A stretch of 64,000 nucleotides of DNA from an uncultured Acidobacteriota bacterium (GCA_903832295.1 CAILAZ010000348.1:1-64000); one strand, 5' to 3'; positions 8,627 through 17,243 are shown, counted from the stretch's first letter. Program-made: numbers and translations. The notes: generated by a model from the letters alone, not told the origin.

Positions 8627-9505
8627 TCACGCCGCTTCGATTCGCATGCTCAAATCCACAGCGCGTGCCGAGTGCGTAAGCGCGCCAACCGAAATGAAGT
8701 CCACGCCTGCTTCCGCATACAGCCGCACATTATCCAGCGTGATCCCGCCAGAGGACTCGATCTTCATGGCGCGAGCTTCCTGACGGATTCGCGCAACCGC
8801 CTCGCGAGTTTGCGCCGGGGTCATGTTGTCCAGAAGAATAGACTCGGCTCCGTACTTCAGAGCTCCGTCCAGTTCCTGCATGTTTCGCACTTCCACTTCA
8901 ATCGGCTGCTCCCCTTTGCGATTAGCAAGCGCGCGTTCAATTGCAACGCGAACTCCGCCTGCAAGGTCGATGTGATTGTTCTTTACGAGGATTCCGTCTG
9001 AGAGATCCAGCCGGTGATTGAAACAGCCTCCGCAGCGCACCGCGTACTTCTCAAGCAAGCGCAACCCCGGCACGGTCTTGCGCGTATCCAGTATCTTCGC
9101 ACCAGTGCCCTCGATTGCATCCGCATAGCTGCGCGCTGCGGTGGCAATTCCACCCAAGTGCTGCAGCAGATTCAGAATCAAACGCTCGCAGCTCAGCAGC
9201 ACGCGCGCGTTGTGGCGTATGGATGCGATGGCTTCGCCCTTGTGCAGGCGTACCCCGTCAAAAATCTCCTGCGGAATGCTGACCTCGGGATAAGCCTTCG
9301 ACTCGCCCTCCAGTTCGGCAAACACCTCGAAGATGCGCTGCACGGACGCAATGCCGGCGAGGACGCAGTCCTGCTTGGCGATGATCGTCGCAACTGCTTT
9401 CTGTTGCGGGTCGATGGTGGCCAATGTGGTCGCGTCCCGCGTGGCCTGATCTTCAAGCAAAGCGTTCGACAAGATGGCGGTAATCCTGCGGCTGTTCCAG
9501 TTCAT
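8627..9505 (-). CDS. nadC: Nicotinate-nucleotide pyrophosphorylase (quinolinate phosphoribosyltransferase)
   Basis: NadC converts quinolinate and PRPP to nicotinate mononucleotide with release of CO2, in de novo NAD synthesis. The 292-residue protein has the N-terminal open-face domain and the barrel motifs LDTRKTVPGLRLLEKYAV, GGCFNHR, LVKNNHI, EVEVRNMQE, LLDNM and the phosphate-binding SSGGIT, ending with DFISVGALTHS. It begins 12 bases after the valS stop on the same strand, so it is the second gene of a valS-nadC operon. nadA and nadB are not in the window. Confidence 0.95.
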   Translation of the reverse strand: MNWNSRRITAILSNALLEDQATRDATTLATIDPQQKAVATIIAKQDCVLAGIASVQRIFEVFAELEGESKAYPEVSIPQEIFDGVRLHKGEAIASIRHNARVLLSCERLILNLLQHLGGIATAARSYADAIEGTGAKILDTRKTVPGLRLLEKYAVRCGGCFNHRLDLSDGILVKNNHIDLAGGVRVAIERALANRKGEQPIEVEVRNMQELDGALKYGAESILLDNMTPAQTREAVARIRQEARAMKIESSGGITLDNVRLYAEAGVDFISVGALTHSARAVDLSMRIEAA

Positions 9506-9517
9506 CTCCCGCTCCTC

Positions 9518-12277
9518 TTACTTTGACGCGCCCAGTTCCGCAAGGCGCGACTTGGATTTCTCAATCAGCGACTCCAACTCAACCCGCCGCGTCTTCAATC
9601 CCTCCACAACCTTTGCCGGAGCCTTGGAAAGAAATCCCTCATTGCCAAGCTGGCTGGTGTTGCGCGCGAACTCGCCCTCCAACTTCTCAAGCTCCTTTGT
9701 GGTGCGCGCCGTCTCGGCGGCGACGTCCACCTTCTGCTCGTAAACCAGGCGAACCTCGAAGCGCGCGGTGGCACGGGAATTTGTGGCTTTGGCAAGCGAT
9801 TCATCGACAAATGTCAATATTGAAACATTGGCAAGCCGCTCCAGCGCTACCGTGTTTGCCTCAATCAGAGCGCGGACGTCGGCAGTGGTGAATACCTCGA
9901 TAGGCAGCGCTTCCTTCTGGCCGACCTTCAACTCGGCGCGAACATTGCGCACGGAGACGATCAGGTCCTGCAGAATCGCCATCTCGCGTTCCGCGTCCGC
10001 ATCCAGTTGCGCAGGGTCGGTCACGGGGAAGGCGGCGAGTGCGATCGATTTCAGCGGAGTCTTGCCGTCGTACACCGCGCTCCAAATCTCTTCGGTGATG
10101 AAGGGCATGAAGGGCGCCAGCATGCGCAGCGCGCCTTCAAAGACGCACACCACGTTGGAAAATGCAGCGCGCGCCTCATCGCGATTTGCGGAGAGCAAAC
10201 GTGGCTTGAGCAGTTCCACGTACCAGTCGCAGTACTCACCCCAGAAGAAGTGATACACCACGTGTGCCGCTTCATGAAAGCGGTACTCGCGGAGCGCGGA
10301 AGAGACCTCATCTGCAACTCGGTTGAAGCGTGAAAGAATCCATCGGTCTTCCAGCGTGGCCAAGGCAAAGCCTTTTAGCCCGATGCCTTCTTTCGGATCT
10401 GCCTCCGCGGCGAATTCAGCGAGCGACCATATGTTCTGCTCTGCCACCCGGTCAACATTCATGAAGAGGAAGCGCGCAGCGTTCCAAATCTTGTTGGCGA
10501 AGGCGCGATAGCTTTCGGTGCGGCTCTCGCTGAAGGCGATGTCGGTGCCGGGGGCGGCCATGGCGGCCAGGGTAAATCGGGCGGCGTCGGTTCCGAATTT
10601 CTCGATCACGCCGATGGGGTCCACGACATTTCCCTTTGTTTTTGACATCTTCTGGCGGTCGGCGTCGCGGACGAGGGCGTGAATATAGACCTCGCGGAAG
10701 GGGACGATGTCGCGTTTATCGGGCTTCTGCTCATCCATGAGGTGGCAGCCCAGCATGATCATGCGGGCCACCCAGAAAAAGAGGATGTCAAAGCCGGTTA
10801 CGAGGGTGGAAGTGGGGTAGAAAGCGTTGCAGTCAGGGGTCTTCTCAGGCCATCCGAGGGCGGAGAACGGAAGCAGGCCGGAGCTGAACCAGGTGTCGAG
10901 AACGTCGGTGTCCTGCTGGATGCGGATGCTTCCGCAATGGGCGCACTTGGTGGGGTTTGTGCGCTCGACGGTGATGCCCTGACAGTCGGCGCAGTGCCAG
11001 GCGGGAATGCGGTGTCCCCACCACAATTGGCGGGAGATGCACCAGTCGTGGATGTTCTCCATCCACTGGAGATAGATGGCCTTGTAGTTCTCAGGGGTGA
11101 AGCGGATGCGGCCATCGTTGACCACGTCTTTGGCGACCTGGGCGAGCGAAGGACGGCCATCGGAGGTCTGCTTGTTGACGGCGAGGAACCACTGCGTGGA
11201 GATGCGGGGCTCGACGACGGTCTTGCAGCGGTCGCACTTGCCGAGCGGGACAAGGTAATCCTTGACGCTGACGAGCGCACCGCTGGCTTCGAGGTCGGCG
11301 ACGACGCGGTCACGTGCGGCGTATCGCTCCAGGCCCTTGTAGATGCCTGCGTTCTCGTTCATGTGGGCGGTCTCGTCCATGACGACGAGCTCTTCGAGGT
11401 TGTGGCGCTTGCCGGCCTCGAAGTCATTGGGATCGTGAGCGGGCGTGACCTTGACGGCTCCGGTGCCGAACTCGGGCTGGGCGAGCTCGTCAAGGATGAT
11501 GGGGATCTCGCGGCCCACAAGGGGCAGCCGAACCTTGCGTCCGTGGAGATGGGTGTAGCGCTCATCGCGGGGATTGACGGCAACAGCGGTGTCGCCAAGC
11601 ATGGTCTCAGGACGAGTGGTGGCGACGACGATGGACTCGCCTTCGAGGCCGACGACGGGATAACGGATCTCCCAGAGCTTGCCCTGCGTGTCTTCATGCG
11701 CGACCTCAAGGTCGCTGATGGCAGTGAGACAGCGCGGACACCAGTTGACGATGTAGGTGCCGCGATAGATGAGCCCTTCTTCCCAGAAGCGCACGAAGGC
11801 CTCGCGGACGGCGCGCGAGAGGTGCTCGTCCATGGTGAAGAACTCGCGCGACCAATCGACGGAATCGCCGAGGCGCTTCATCTGCTCGAGGATGTATCCG
11901 CCGTATTGCTCCTTCCATTGCCAGACGCGTTCGAGGAAGGCGTCGCGGCCAATGTCCTGGCGCTTCTTGCCTTCGGCGGCGAGCTGGCGCTCGACCATCA
12001 TCTGGGTGGCGATTCCGGCGTGGTCGGTTCCGGGAAGCCACATGGAATCCTTGCCTAACATGCGCTGCCAGCGGGCGAGAATGTCCATCTCGGTGTGGTT
12101 GAGCATGTGTCCCATGTGCAGGCGTCCAGTAACGTTGGGCGGCGGCAGCAGGATGGAAAAGACGTTGGAGCCATCCGCGGGTGTTTCCGTGTGGAAGAGG
12201 TTTTCGCGGACCCAATATTCAGCCCAACGCTTCTCGATTTCAGCGGGATCGTAAGCCTTCGATAGTTCGTGCGCCAT
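9518..12277 (-). CDS. valS: Valine--tRNA ligase
   Basis: Class I aminoacyl-tRNA synthetase that charges tRNA-Val. The 919-residue product contains the HIGH-type motif HMGHMLNH near residue 56, the editing (CP1) domain with [15 protein letters not shown] and [16 protein letters not shown], and WWGHRIPAW. It also has the Zn-type CADC/CAHC cysteines near 430-455, the KMSKTKGN signature and the C-terminal ValS coiled coil (from about 855) ending [16 protein letters not shown]. Length is normal for ValS. It heads the operon with nadC. No leader attenuator or T-box was recognised in the adjacent upstream bases. Confidence 0.97.
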   Translation of the reverse strand: MAHELSKAYDPAEIEKRWAEYWVRENLFHTETPADGSNVFSILLPPPNVTGRLHMGHMLNHTEMDILARWQRMLGKDSMWLPGTDHAGIATQMMVERQLAAEGKKRQDIGRDAFLERVWQWKEQYGGYILEQMKRLGDSVDWSREFFTMDEHLSRAVREAFVRFWEEGLIYRGTYIVNWCPRCLTAISDLEVAHEDTQGKLWEIRYPVVGLEGESIVVATTRPETMLGDTAVAVNPRDERYTHLHGRKVRLPLVGREIPIILDELAQPEFGTGAVKVTPAHDPNDFEAGKRHNLEELVVMDETAHMNENAGIYKGLERYAARDRVVADLEASGALVSVKDYLVPLGKCDRCKTVVEPRISTQWFLAVNKQTSDGRPSLAQVAKDVVNDGRIRFTPENYKAIYLQWMENIHDWCISRQLWWGHRIPAWHCADCQGITVERTNPTKCAHCGSIRIQQDTDVLDTWFSSGLLPFSALGWPEKTPDCNAFYPTSTLVTGFDILFFWVARMIMLGCHLMDEQKPDKRDIVPFREVYIHALVRDADRQKMSKTKGNVVDPIGVIEKFGTDAARFTLAAMAAPGTDIAFSESRTESYRAFANKIWNAARFLFMNVDRVAEQNIWSLAEFAAEADPKEGIGLKGFALATLEDRWILSRFNRVADEVSSALREYRFHEAAHVVYHFFWGEYCDWYVELLKPRLLSANRDEARAAFSNVVCVFEGALRMLAPFMPFITEEIWSAVYDGKTPLKSIALAAFPVTDPAQLDADAEREMAILQDLIVSVRNVRAELKVGQKEALPIEVFTTADVRALIEANTVALERLANVSILTFVDESLAKATNSRATARFEVRLVYEQKVDVAAETARTTKELEKLEGEFARNTSQLGNEGFLSKAPAKVVEGLKTRRVELESLIEKSKSRLAELGASK

Positions 12278-13055
12278 AAGACAGAAATTTCCTTATGCTT
12301 AGAAACTCCAAGTTTACCAGAGCATAGCGGAAGCGCATTTCTAAAGGGCGAAAGCGACGTTATGGGCGCGGAACGCGGGGCGATTTACACGATGCGGGGC
12401 AAGGTGGGGAAGTGCGTTACGAGGCGAGAGGCTAAAGGAGAGGCAGTGTTTATGCGGCTGGGAGCGTTGATGGGGGCTGAAAAACGTCTTGATCCGAGAG
12501 AAGTCCACCCCCCCTATATTTGCCGCCAAAAATTTGAAAACAAGAGAGTTGCATGTGGAGTTCGGGGTCGCAAGGAAAGAGGTCCTAAGTTCAGGATAGC
12601 AAGAATGGGAGGCAATACCCTCATCTGCGAGAGAACTATAACGCATTACGAATCATCTACTTACCGGGAATCGAGGAGAAATTTCGCTTGACATGGGGCG
12701 CGAGGGGGCAGCGGCGGGGCAGAAAAGGGCGTGTTTCGGACATTCTGGAGAGGAATGAAAAGAGCGATTTTGGGCGTTTTGCATAGGCCATGGTGCAGGA
12801 GGATTAGCGATCCGGGTAATCGTTGAAATCGCTGCGGGTACTTTTCAGTTAATGGTTGAGCCCGGTCTGGAAGGATTTACTTTTGAGGCATCGAAAAACA
12901 GCAGAATGGGTGACTTTAGAGGCAATGGTGCCCTAGCCCGTTTTTGGTCCAGTATGAGCCGTAGCAGCAGAACTTAATGGCTCCTATCAAGTTTTCCGCC
13001 CGTGAGCATCTGCTCTGGAAGGACGCGCATCCAACTCACCTGAAAATTACGCTCG
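12278..13055. other. Long intergenic region without a convincing gene
   Basis: About 780 bases between valS and the cysteine-rich miniprotein genes. The open frames on both strands (140 codons plus, 12269-12691; 101 codons minus, 12341-12646) lack ribosome sites and read as composition noise. A notable stretch at 12508-12560 has a C-run, CTATATTT, an A-rich CCAAAAATTTGAAAACA block and AGTTGCATG. It is more AT-rich than its surroundings and looks like a dispersed intergenic element rather than a gene. The final 380 bases before 13068 probably contain the promoter of the miniprotein cassette, but no clear -35/-10 pair could be chosen. Confidence 0.5.
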
Positions 13056-13060
13056 AGGAG
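13056..13060 (+). promoter_or_regulatory. Ribosome-binding site of the first Cys-rich miniprotein
   Basis: AGGAG seven bases before the ATG at 13068. It decides the reading frame here: the competing 45-codon frame that starts at 12977 has no such site. Confidence 0.7.
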
Positions 13061-13067
13061 AACCGCT

Positions 13068-13229
13068 ATGTGCTATGGCTGCGCGACAACCCCGCACTGC
13101 ACCTGCTCTATTGACGTCTGCAATTGCGCCAACGGCGGATATTGCGATCTATGCAAATGCTACTCGACGGGTGTAGCTCCCGGCACGGGCGCGGCAGAGC
13201 CTACGCCACCCAGCTCCGACTCTCAATAG
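13068..13229 (+). CDS. Cysteine-rich miniprotein A (53 aa), metallothionein-like
   Basis: A 53-residue protein with nine cysteines at 2, 5, 11, 13, 18, 20, 26, 29 and 31, i.e. CxxC-x5-CxC-x4-CxC-x5-CxxCxC, then a Pro/Ser/Thr-rich tail ending in Gln53. There is no signal peptide, so it should be cytoplasmic. CxC and CxxC clusters at this density suggest metal or Fe-S binding, as in metallothioneins, but no known family is recognised. AGGAG precedes the ATG by 7 bases. The gene 111 bases downstream encodes a paralogue with the same first six Cys positions, which supports both as real. Alternatives are a redox peptide or a modified-peptide precursor. Confidence 0.7.
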   Translation: MCYGCATTPHCTCSIDVCNCANGGYCDLCKCYSTGVAPGTGAAEPTPPSSDSQ

Positions 13230-13340
13230 CGGGACATGGTTCGCTTGAGCCCGCCCGCGGATTGCCATCCCGCGCAGGAAGGGGTTCCCGGCTTCCTTCC
13301 GAGCGAAGACACTTTCCAGCCGCATCGAAGGGGGAATTCC

Positions 13341-13517
13341 ATGTGCAAGAACTGCGACACGTCCACGGATTGCGATTGCAAGCAAATCGATTGTTCCTGC
13401 TGGGGAGTAAATCCCAGCTACTGCTATCTGTGCAACCACAGTCCGTATAGAGAAATGCAGGAACAAGCCAGCGGCGATTCAGCGACATCCGCCTCGTCTA
13501 CAGTCCAAACGGAATAG
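13341..13517 (+). CDS. Cysteine-rich miniprotein B (58 aa), paralogue of A
   Basis: A 58-residue protein with eight cysteines at 2, 5, 11, 13, 18, 20, 28 and 31: CxxC-x5-CxC-x4-CxC-x7-CxxC. The first six positions and the following YCxLC match miniprotein A exactly, apart from a two-residue longer loop (GVNPS), while most other residues differ. That is the pattern of paralogues held together by the cysteines. The ATG at 13341 has GGGGGA 5-6 bases upstream; the frame is open back to 13236 but the upstream codons have no Cys pattern. The tail is Ser/Thr/Glu-rich. Metal binding is inferred from the CxxC/CxC clusters; the family is not recognised. Confidence 0.72.
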   Translation: MCKNCDTSTDCDCKQIDCSCWGVNPSYCYLCNHSPYREMQEQASGDSATSASSTVQTE

Positions 13518-13640
13518 AGGACGTTTTGTATTGTGGGTCATCGATTGCGCTGCCGCCCGGGACACGCTTCGCGGTCGGCCAAGCGGATTTGTGGCCATTG
13601 AGCGGCCTCATCACTTCAAGCAGGACGAAAGGACGGAAGT

Positions 13641-14105
13641 ATGCCGGATCAGGCAAACTTTGACAGGCAACAGTGGATGCAGAAGATCGAAGAGTCTCGT
13701 CGCCAACTTAGCGTCCAGCTGAACGAATTTCTTGGGTTGATGCGCCAACGGGATATGACGAACTTCCATGGGATGGGTTCCGGAGAAATCTACTCGATCT
13801 GCCTGCGCATGCAGGAGTGGGCGCGTTACTACGAGACGTGGAAGCCGACTGCCCAATATTTTGCCGATCATGGCGACTGGGCGTTGCTCCACCGGCTGGT
13901 TGAGATCCAAACGGAACTCGCGAGAATCACGCAATCGTGGCAGGCGATGTACCAGGACAAAGTACAGTACGAGGCGAAAGCCCACCAGATCGCAGCCGGA
14001 TTCCAGTCAACCTGGTTCGATGCCATGCAGAAATCGCACCAGGCGACGCAGGCGATGTACGACCAGATGAACGACCGGTGGTTGAAGAACTTCATGGGGC
14101 GCTAG
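13641..14105 (+). CDS. Hypothetical helical protein (154 aa) of the miniprotein cassette
   Basis: A 154-residue protein with no signal peptide or membrane segment, rich in Gln, Met, Trp and charged residues and predicted to be almost entirely alpha-helical (residues 8-40, 50-75, 84-150). The C-terminal half has the look of a long coiled coil (WQAMYQDKVQYEAKAHQIAA). Size and character resemble phasin-like proteins, but no diagnostic motif supports that. AAAGGACGG lies just before the ATG. It follows miniprotein B by 123 bases and precedes the beta-propeller gene by 8 bases, so it belongs to the same transcription unit as the propeller. Function unknown. Confidence 0.75.
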   Translation: MPDQANFDRQQWMQKIEESRRQLSVQLNEFLGLMRQRDMTNFHGMGSGEIYSICLRMQEWARYYETWKPTAQYFADHGDWALLHRLVEIQTELARITQSWQAMYQDKVQYEAKAHQIAAGFQSTWFDAMQKSHQATQAMYDQMNDRWLKNFMGR

Positions 14106-14113
14106 GAGGCCTG

Positions 14114-15028
14114 ATGAACCACACGCGCCCGCTTCCGAGTGAGGTTGTGACGGCCAATCCGTGGCCGCACGGACTCGCCCTCGATGCAGACAATGTCTAT
14201 TGGGCAGACTGGCAAGACAACGGACCGGGAGTGCTCGCAACCGGCCGGATTGGCAAGGCTTCAATCCAGGGCGGAACGGCAACCATCCTCTACGAGGGAC
14301 CGGGTTTGACCGGTAACGTTGCAGTGCAGCAGGGAACCTTGGTGTGGACCAGGCCGGGCGAGATATGGAAGATGAACATCAACGGAGGAGAAGAGCAACT
14401 TCTGGCCCCGGCGATGTTTCCCGGGCAACTGGCTGTTGATGGGAACTGGGTGTACTACACGGACGTGAAGGCAGGAACCGTGAACCTGGTACCGCTTGGA
14501 GGCGGCGCGGTGACGGTGCTTGCTTCAGGACTCAACCGGCCGACTGACCTCGCCGTGCGGGGAAACATTGTGGGCTTTAGTGAGTGGCCATCCGATGATC
14601 CGAGCGTTGGGATGGTGAAGCAAATCCGGAGGGACAGCGGCGCAGTTATATGTATTGCGACGGGCCAGAATAAGCCAAGTAACCTGGTGATCGATGGGAC
14701 ACACGTATTGTGGTTGAGCGACTCGGAGACCACGGTGAACAAGGCTCCACTGGCCGGGGGACCGGTCGCCTCGGTGGCAGCTGCTCCTGTGGGCTCAAGG
14801 CTGACATCCTTTTGCTGTGACGATCAGTACATGTATTGCGCGTGGAGGGGGCTGCCGGGAGAACAACCTGGAGGCGTGGGAAGAATGCTGAAAGGCGATG
14901 AGTCCCTGGAGTCGCTCGCGTCCGATCAGGCATATCCCGAACGATTGCTGGTGAACGATTCAGACATATTCTGGGTCAGCATTGAATCCGGCACTATCTT
15001 CAGGCTTCCCAAAAGAGTTCCGCGTTAA
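14114..15028 (+). CDS. Beta-propeller protein of the miniprotein cassette
   Basis: A 304-residue protein built of repeated propeller blades: the pattern LavDgxxVYwaD then a glycine pair recurs (LALDADNVYWADW, LAVDGNWVYYTD, LVIDGTHVLWLSD, LLVNDSDIFWVS), with strand ends such as INGGEE and LGGGAV. This is the DUF5050/NHL/YVTN-like propeller class. There is no signal peptide, so it is probably cytoplasmic and a scaffold or binding protein. A double cysteine (FCCDDQYMYCAW, near 235) is unusual in this fold. AGGAGG lies 4 bases before ATG 14114; the open frame further upstream is the shadow of the preceding gene. It is the last gene of the cassette. Confidence 0.8.
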   Translation: MNHTRPLPSEVVTANPWPHGLALDADNVYWADWQDNGPGVLATGRIGKASIQGGTATILYEGPGLTGNVAVQQGTLVWTRPGEIWKMNINGGEEQLLAPAMFPGQLAVDGNWVYYTDVKAGTVNLVPLGGGAVTVLASGLNRPTDLAVRGNIVGFSEWPSDDPSVGMVKQIRRDSGAVICIATGQNKPSNLVIDGTHVLWLSDSETTVNKAPLAGGPVASVAAAPVGSRLTSFCCDDQYMYCAWRGLPGEQPGGVGRMLKGDESLESLASDQAYPERLLVNDSDIFWVSIESGTIFRLPKRVPR

Positions 15029-15088
15029 GTTGCTCTCGCACATTGCCCCCAGATGAGTTCGTAAGACCATTGAAGCTGCAAAGTGAAA

Positions 15089-15158
15089 CGGCTCTGTCGC
15101 AAGAGGTTTCCGAGGTGTGGCACACAGCTTCCTTCGGAACTCTCTTGCAACAGAGCCG
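15089..15158. terminator. Large inverted repeat between convergent genes
   Basis: Arms 15089-15105 and 15142-15158 (17 bases, one mismatch), with further partial pairing inwards (TTTCCGAGG against CCTTCGGAA). It lies in the 143 bases between the propeller gene (plus) and the secreted-protein gene (minus). It has no T-run, so it may act as a bidirectional hairpin terminator or mRNA-stabilising structure. Confidence 0.5.
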
Positions 15159-15171
15159 CAATTGGACGCGC

Positions 15172-16167
15172 TTACTTGGCGGTGACTCTTACCAAGGTCA
15201 GGTTGCAATCGCCATCGTTGGTGGCGCAATCTGCCGGATCTTCACCGGCGACCCAGAAGGTAGGACGGGACGATTTCTGAGCGTCCGCGCTGAACACGAC
15301 GAAGTCGTGATCTCCCTGGTTGCCGGTGGCTTCCACGCACTTCTGATCATTGAGGGTGAACACCGAATACGCGTAACACCCGTGCAGTACGGCGTTGGGA
15401 TTTGCGCATGGGTGGATGCCATCGGGATAGGTTGTGGGGGTACCGTCGGGGCAAGCCGGTTCGCTTACGTCGCTATAGTAGAAGCCGAAATAGCGGGTTG
15501 GGGTAAAGGTGACGGTGGTACCGGTGGCGGTAGGGATCTGGTCCTTGGTGACCCCGGTTCCGCTGAACAGCTTGTGCCGGGCCAGGACCACGGTGCCGCT
15601 TGAATTGGTGGAAAACCATCCGAAATCATTGACTTCGTTTGGATTTGCGGTGGCATTGAGGAACAGGGTTGCGACCAAGGGCGCGCCGGTGCTGTGGAAA
15701 TAGACCTTGTTGTCACGCGCGCCGCCGCTGTCGCCGACGGGGTCGTAAGCGGTCCCTGCCCAGAATGGTATCGCCCCGGGAGCAAAGGCTCCGCTGGCCA
15801 TTCCCACGCAATCTCCGGTGGCGGTGATGCAGAAGCCGGGATTCTTGTCTGCGAGCGAGCTAGCGCCATAAGAGCCGGCCGCATTCCACTGAAGGTCCCA
15901 CCAAGGCGCTCCGTTGTCGTTGAGGTCGGGTTGGGTATAGCTGATGGGGGTGACGGACCAAGTCTGCCAACCAGCGGCTCCGGAGCTGCCAATGAGAGAC
16001 GGGTTCTGGCCGGTTACGAGCGATGAGGTTTGGGAGAAGGCCGCTGCACCCATTGTCAATACAGCTAAGGCAACCAGCAGGATGAGACCACACCTCTGCC
16101 GAACGGCTGTACCGATATCCATTTTGTGCGCAAGCGCGGCGCGGCTTTCGTGAGTTCTTGTCTTCAT
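15172..16167 (-). CDS. Secreted protein of unknown function with eight cysteines
   Basis: A 331-residue exported protein. The ATG at 16167 (MKTRTHES) is preceded by AAGGAG at 6 bases; the frame is open to 16257 but that extension has no support. A hydrophobic segment (LILLVALAVLTMGAAAFSQ, about 28-46) is a signal peptide with a long basic n-region. The mature part is Gly/Thr/Asn-rich beta-type sequence with eight cysteines (FCITATGDC, EPAC, HPC, HGC, KC, DC, DC), an even number consistent with disulfides outside the cytoplasm. No catalytic motif is recognisable. It is convergent with the cysteine-rich cassette and has no obvious operon partner. Confidence 0.75.
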   Translation of the reverse strand: MKTRTHESRAALAHKMDIGTAVRQRCGLILLVALAVLTMGAAAFSQTSSLVTGQNPSLIGSSGAAGWQTWSVTPISYTQPDLNDNGAPWWDLQWNAAGSYGASSLADKNPGFCITATGDCVGMASGAFAPGAIPFWAGTAYDPVGDSGGARDNKVYFHSTGAPLVATLFLNATANPNEVNDFGWFSTNSSGTVVLARHKLFSGTGVTKDQIPTATGTTVTFTPTRYFGFYYSDVSEPACPDGTPTTYPDGIHPCANPNAVLHGCYAYSVFTLNDQKCVEATGNQGDHDFVVFSADAQKSSRPTFWVAGEDPADCATNDGDCNLTLVRVTAK

Positions 16168-16604
16168 GTCCAGCTCCTTGGATCGCTTTCTGAGAATTGG
16201 TTCCATCTCCAATTCCTGAGCTCCAAGGAGCACACTGCACTCCAAAGCACAATCCAAGAGCTTTTCTAATGTTTGCAGGAGCCTACAGTTTGTGTCAGAA
16301 ACAGCACACTTTCCCGGCCGCTAAAATTGAGGTACAAACGTGCCGTATAGTGGTACACGGATTCATAACCCTTTTAGAATCAAAATCTCTGCAATTCCAG
16401 ATAACCGTTTAAATGTCAGAAAGCCACCAGCGGATCGTCTGCCGCACGAAGAGGCGTGCCCGGTGGCGGAACATGGATTAACGAGACTCCGCAGCCGGAA
16501 AGCCATCCAGCGGAGACAACGCATTGTGCCCCGGGAGCGGTCTTGGATCGGCGCTGCTGGGGAACTTGGTTGCGCCTGCTGCACTACGTTGAGCCGTTTG
16601 TTCG
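16168..16604. other. Intergenic region, no gene seen
   Basis: About 440 bases between the divergent secreted-protein gene and the LysE-type gene. Short frames here lack ribosome sites and recognisable products. It must contain two outward promoters; only the TATAAT at 16605 could be picked with any confidence. The part 16300-16410 is AT-richer than the flanks. Confidence 0.5.
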
Positions 16605-16610
16605 TATAAT
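16605..16610 (+). promoter_or_regulatory. -10 box of a possibly leaderless LysE-family gene
   Basis: A perfect TATAAT ends six bases before the ATG at 16617. With usual -10 to start spacing, transcription would begin at or next to the A of the ATG, giving a leaderless mRNA; no Shine-Dalgarno sequence is present. No good -35 is visible at 17 bases. Confidence 0.4.
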
Positions 16611-16616
16611 TTTCCG

Positions 16617-17243
16617 ATGCTGGATGGACGACTTCTGCTTCTGTTCCTTGCGGCGGCGACGCTGCTTGCGATCACACCTGGCCCCGGAATTTTTTACGTG
16701 CTGACGCGCACCCTTGCAGGGGGCCGCCGGGAGGGGATTCTGTCTGCCGTGGGCACGTTTGCGGGTGGACTGATTCACGTGGTGGCAGCGGGGTTTGGAC
16801 TGTCCGCGGTGCTGGCGGCTTCTGCCACTGCCTTTGCGGTGATCAAGTACGCCGGGGCTCTCTATCTGTTCTGGCTGGGCGTGCGGATGGTTCGATCGCG
16901 AAATCTGGCGGTGGAGGACGCACTGCCGACGGCGGAGTCGAGGCATGCATTCCGGCAGGGGGTCGCTACGGAAGTGCTGAATCCGAAGACTGCGCTGTTC
17001 TTCCTCTCATTCCTGCCGCAGTTTGTGAATCCACAACTCGGTCACGTTGTGGTTCAGTTCCTGCTGATGGGCATCATGTCAGTAACTTTGAACACCCTTG
17101 CTGACCTGGTGGTGGTTTCATTTGCCGCGCCACTCGGACGCCGCCTGCGCACCAGCCTCCGATTCCGTCGCAATCAGCGAATTGCATCGGGGGTGGCACT
17201 GATGGGGCTGAGCGCCTTTGTTGCATTCGGGGATGCGAAGTAG
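16617..17243 (+). CDS. LysE/RhtB-family amino-acid exporter
   Basis: A 208-residue inner-membrane protein with about six hydrophobic segments and the LysE/RhtB signature TPGPGIFYVLTRTLAGGRREG near residues 20-40. It also has GLIHVVAAGFGLSAVL and the YAGALYLFWLGVRM helix. The family exports homoserine, threonine, lysine or related amino acids by proton antiport. NPKTALFFLSFLPQFV in the middle is also conserved. The substrate cannot be assigned. It stands as a single gene, apparently with a leaderless or very short-leader mRNA. Confidence 0.88.
   Translation: MLDGRLLLLFLAAATLLAITPGPGIFYVLTRTLAGGRREGILSAVGTFAGGLIHVVAAGFGLSAVLAASATAFAVIKYAGALYLFWLGVRMVRSRNLAVEDALPTAESRHAFRQGVATEVLNPKTALFFLSFLPQFVNPQLGHVVVQFLLMGIMSVTLNTLADLVVVSFAAPLGRRLRTSLRFRRNQRIASGVALMGLSAFVAFGDAK

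Noticed and set aside
10679..12058. 459-codon plus-strand frame inside valS.
   Set aside because: Antisense shadow of valS; the high GC content keeps the opposite strand open. The same reason removes the long antisense frames in valS, asnA, waaA, tldE, purD and similar genes.
12269..12691. 140-codon plus-strand frame and 101-codon minus-strand frame in the valS upstream region.
   Set aside because: No ribosome site, no recognisable domain, biased toward Arg and Gly as expected of random GC-rich sequence. The plus frame also begins inside valS.
12977..13114. A 45-codon frame (MAPIKFSAREHLLW...) upstream of and overlapping the first Cys-rich miniprotein.
   Set aside because: It has no ribosome-binding site, and the overlapping frame at 13068 has both AGGAG and the conserved Cys spacing. 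Two genes overlapping by 47 bases in different frames are unlikely.
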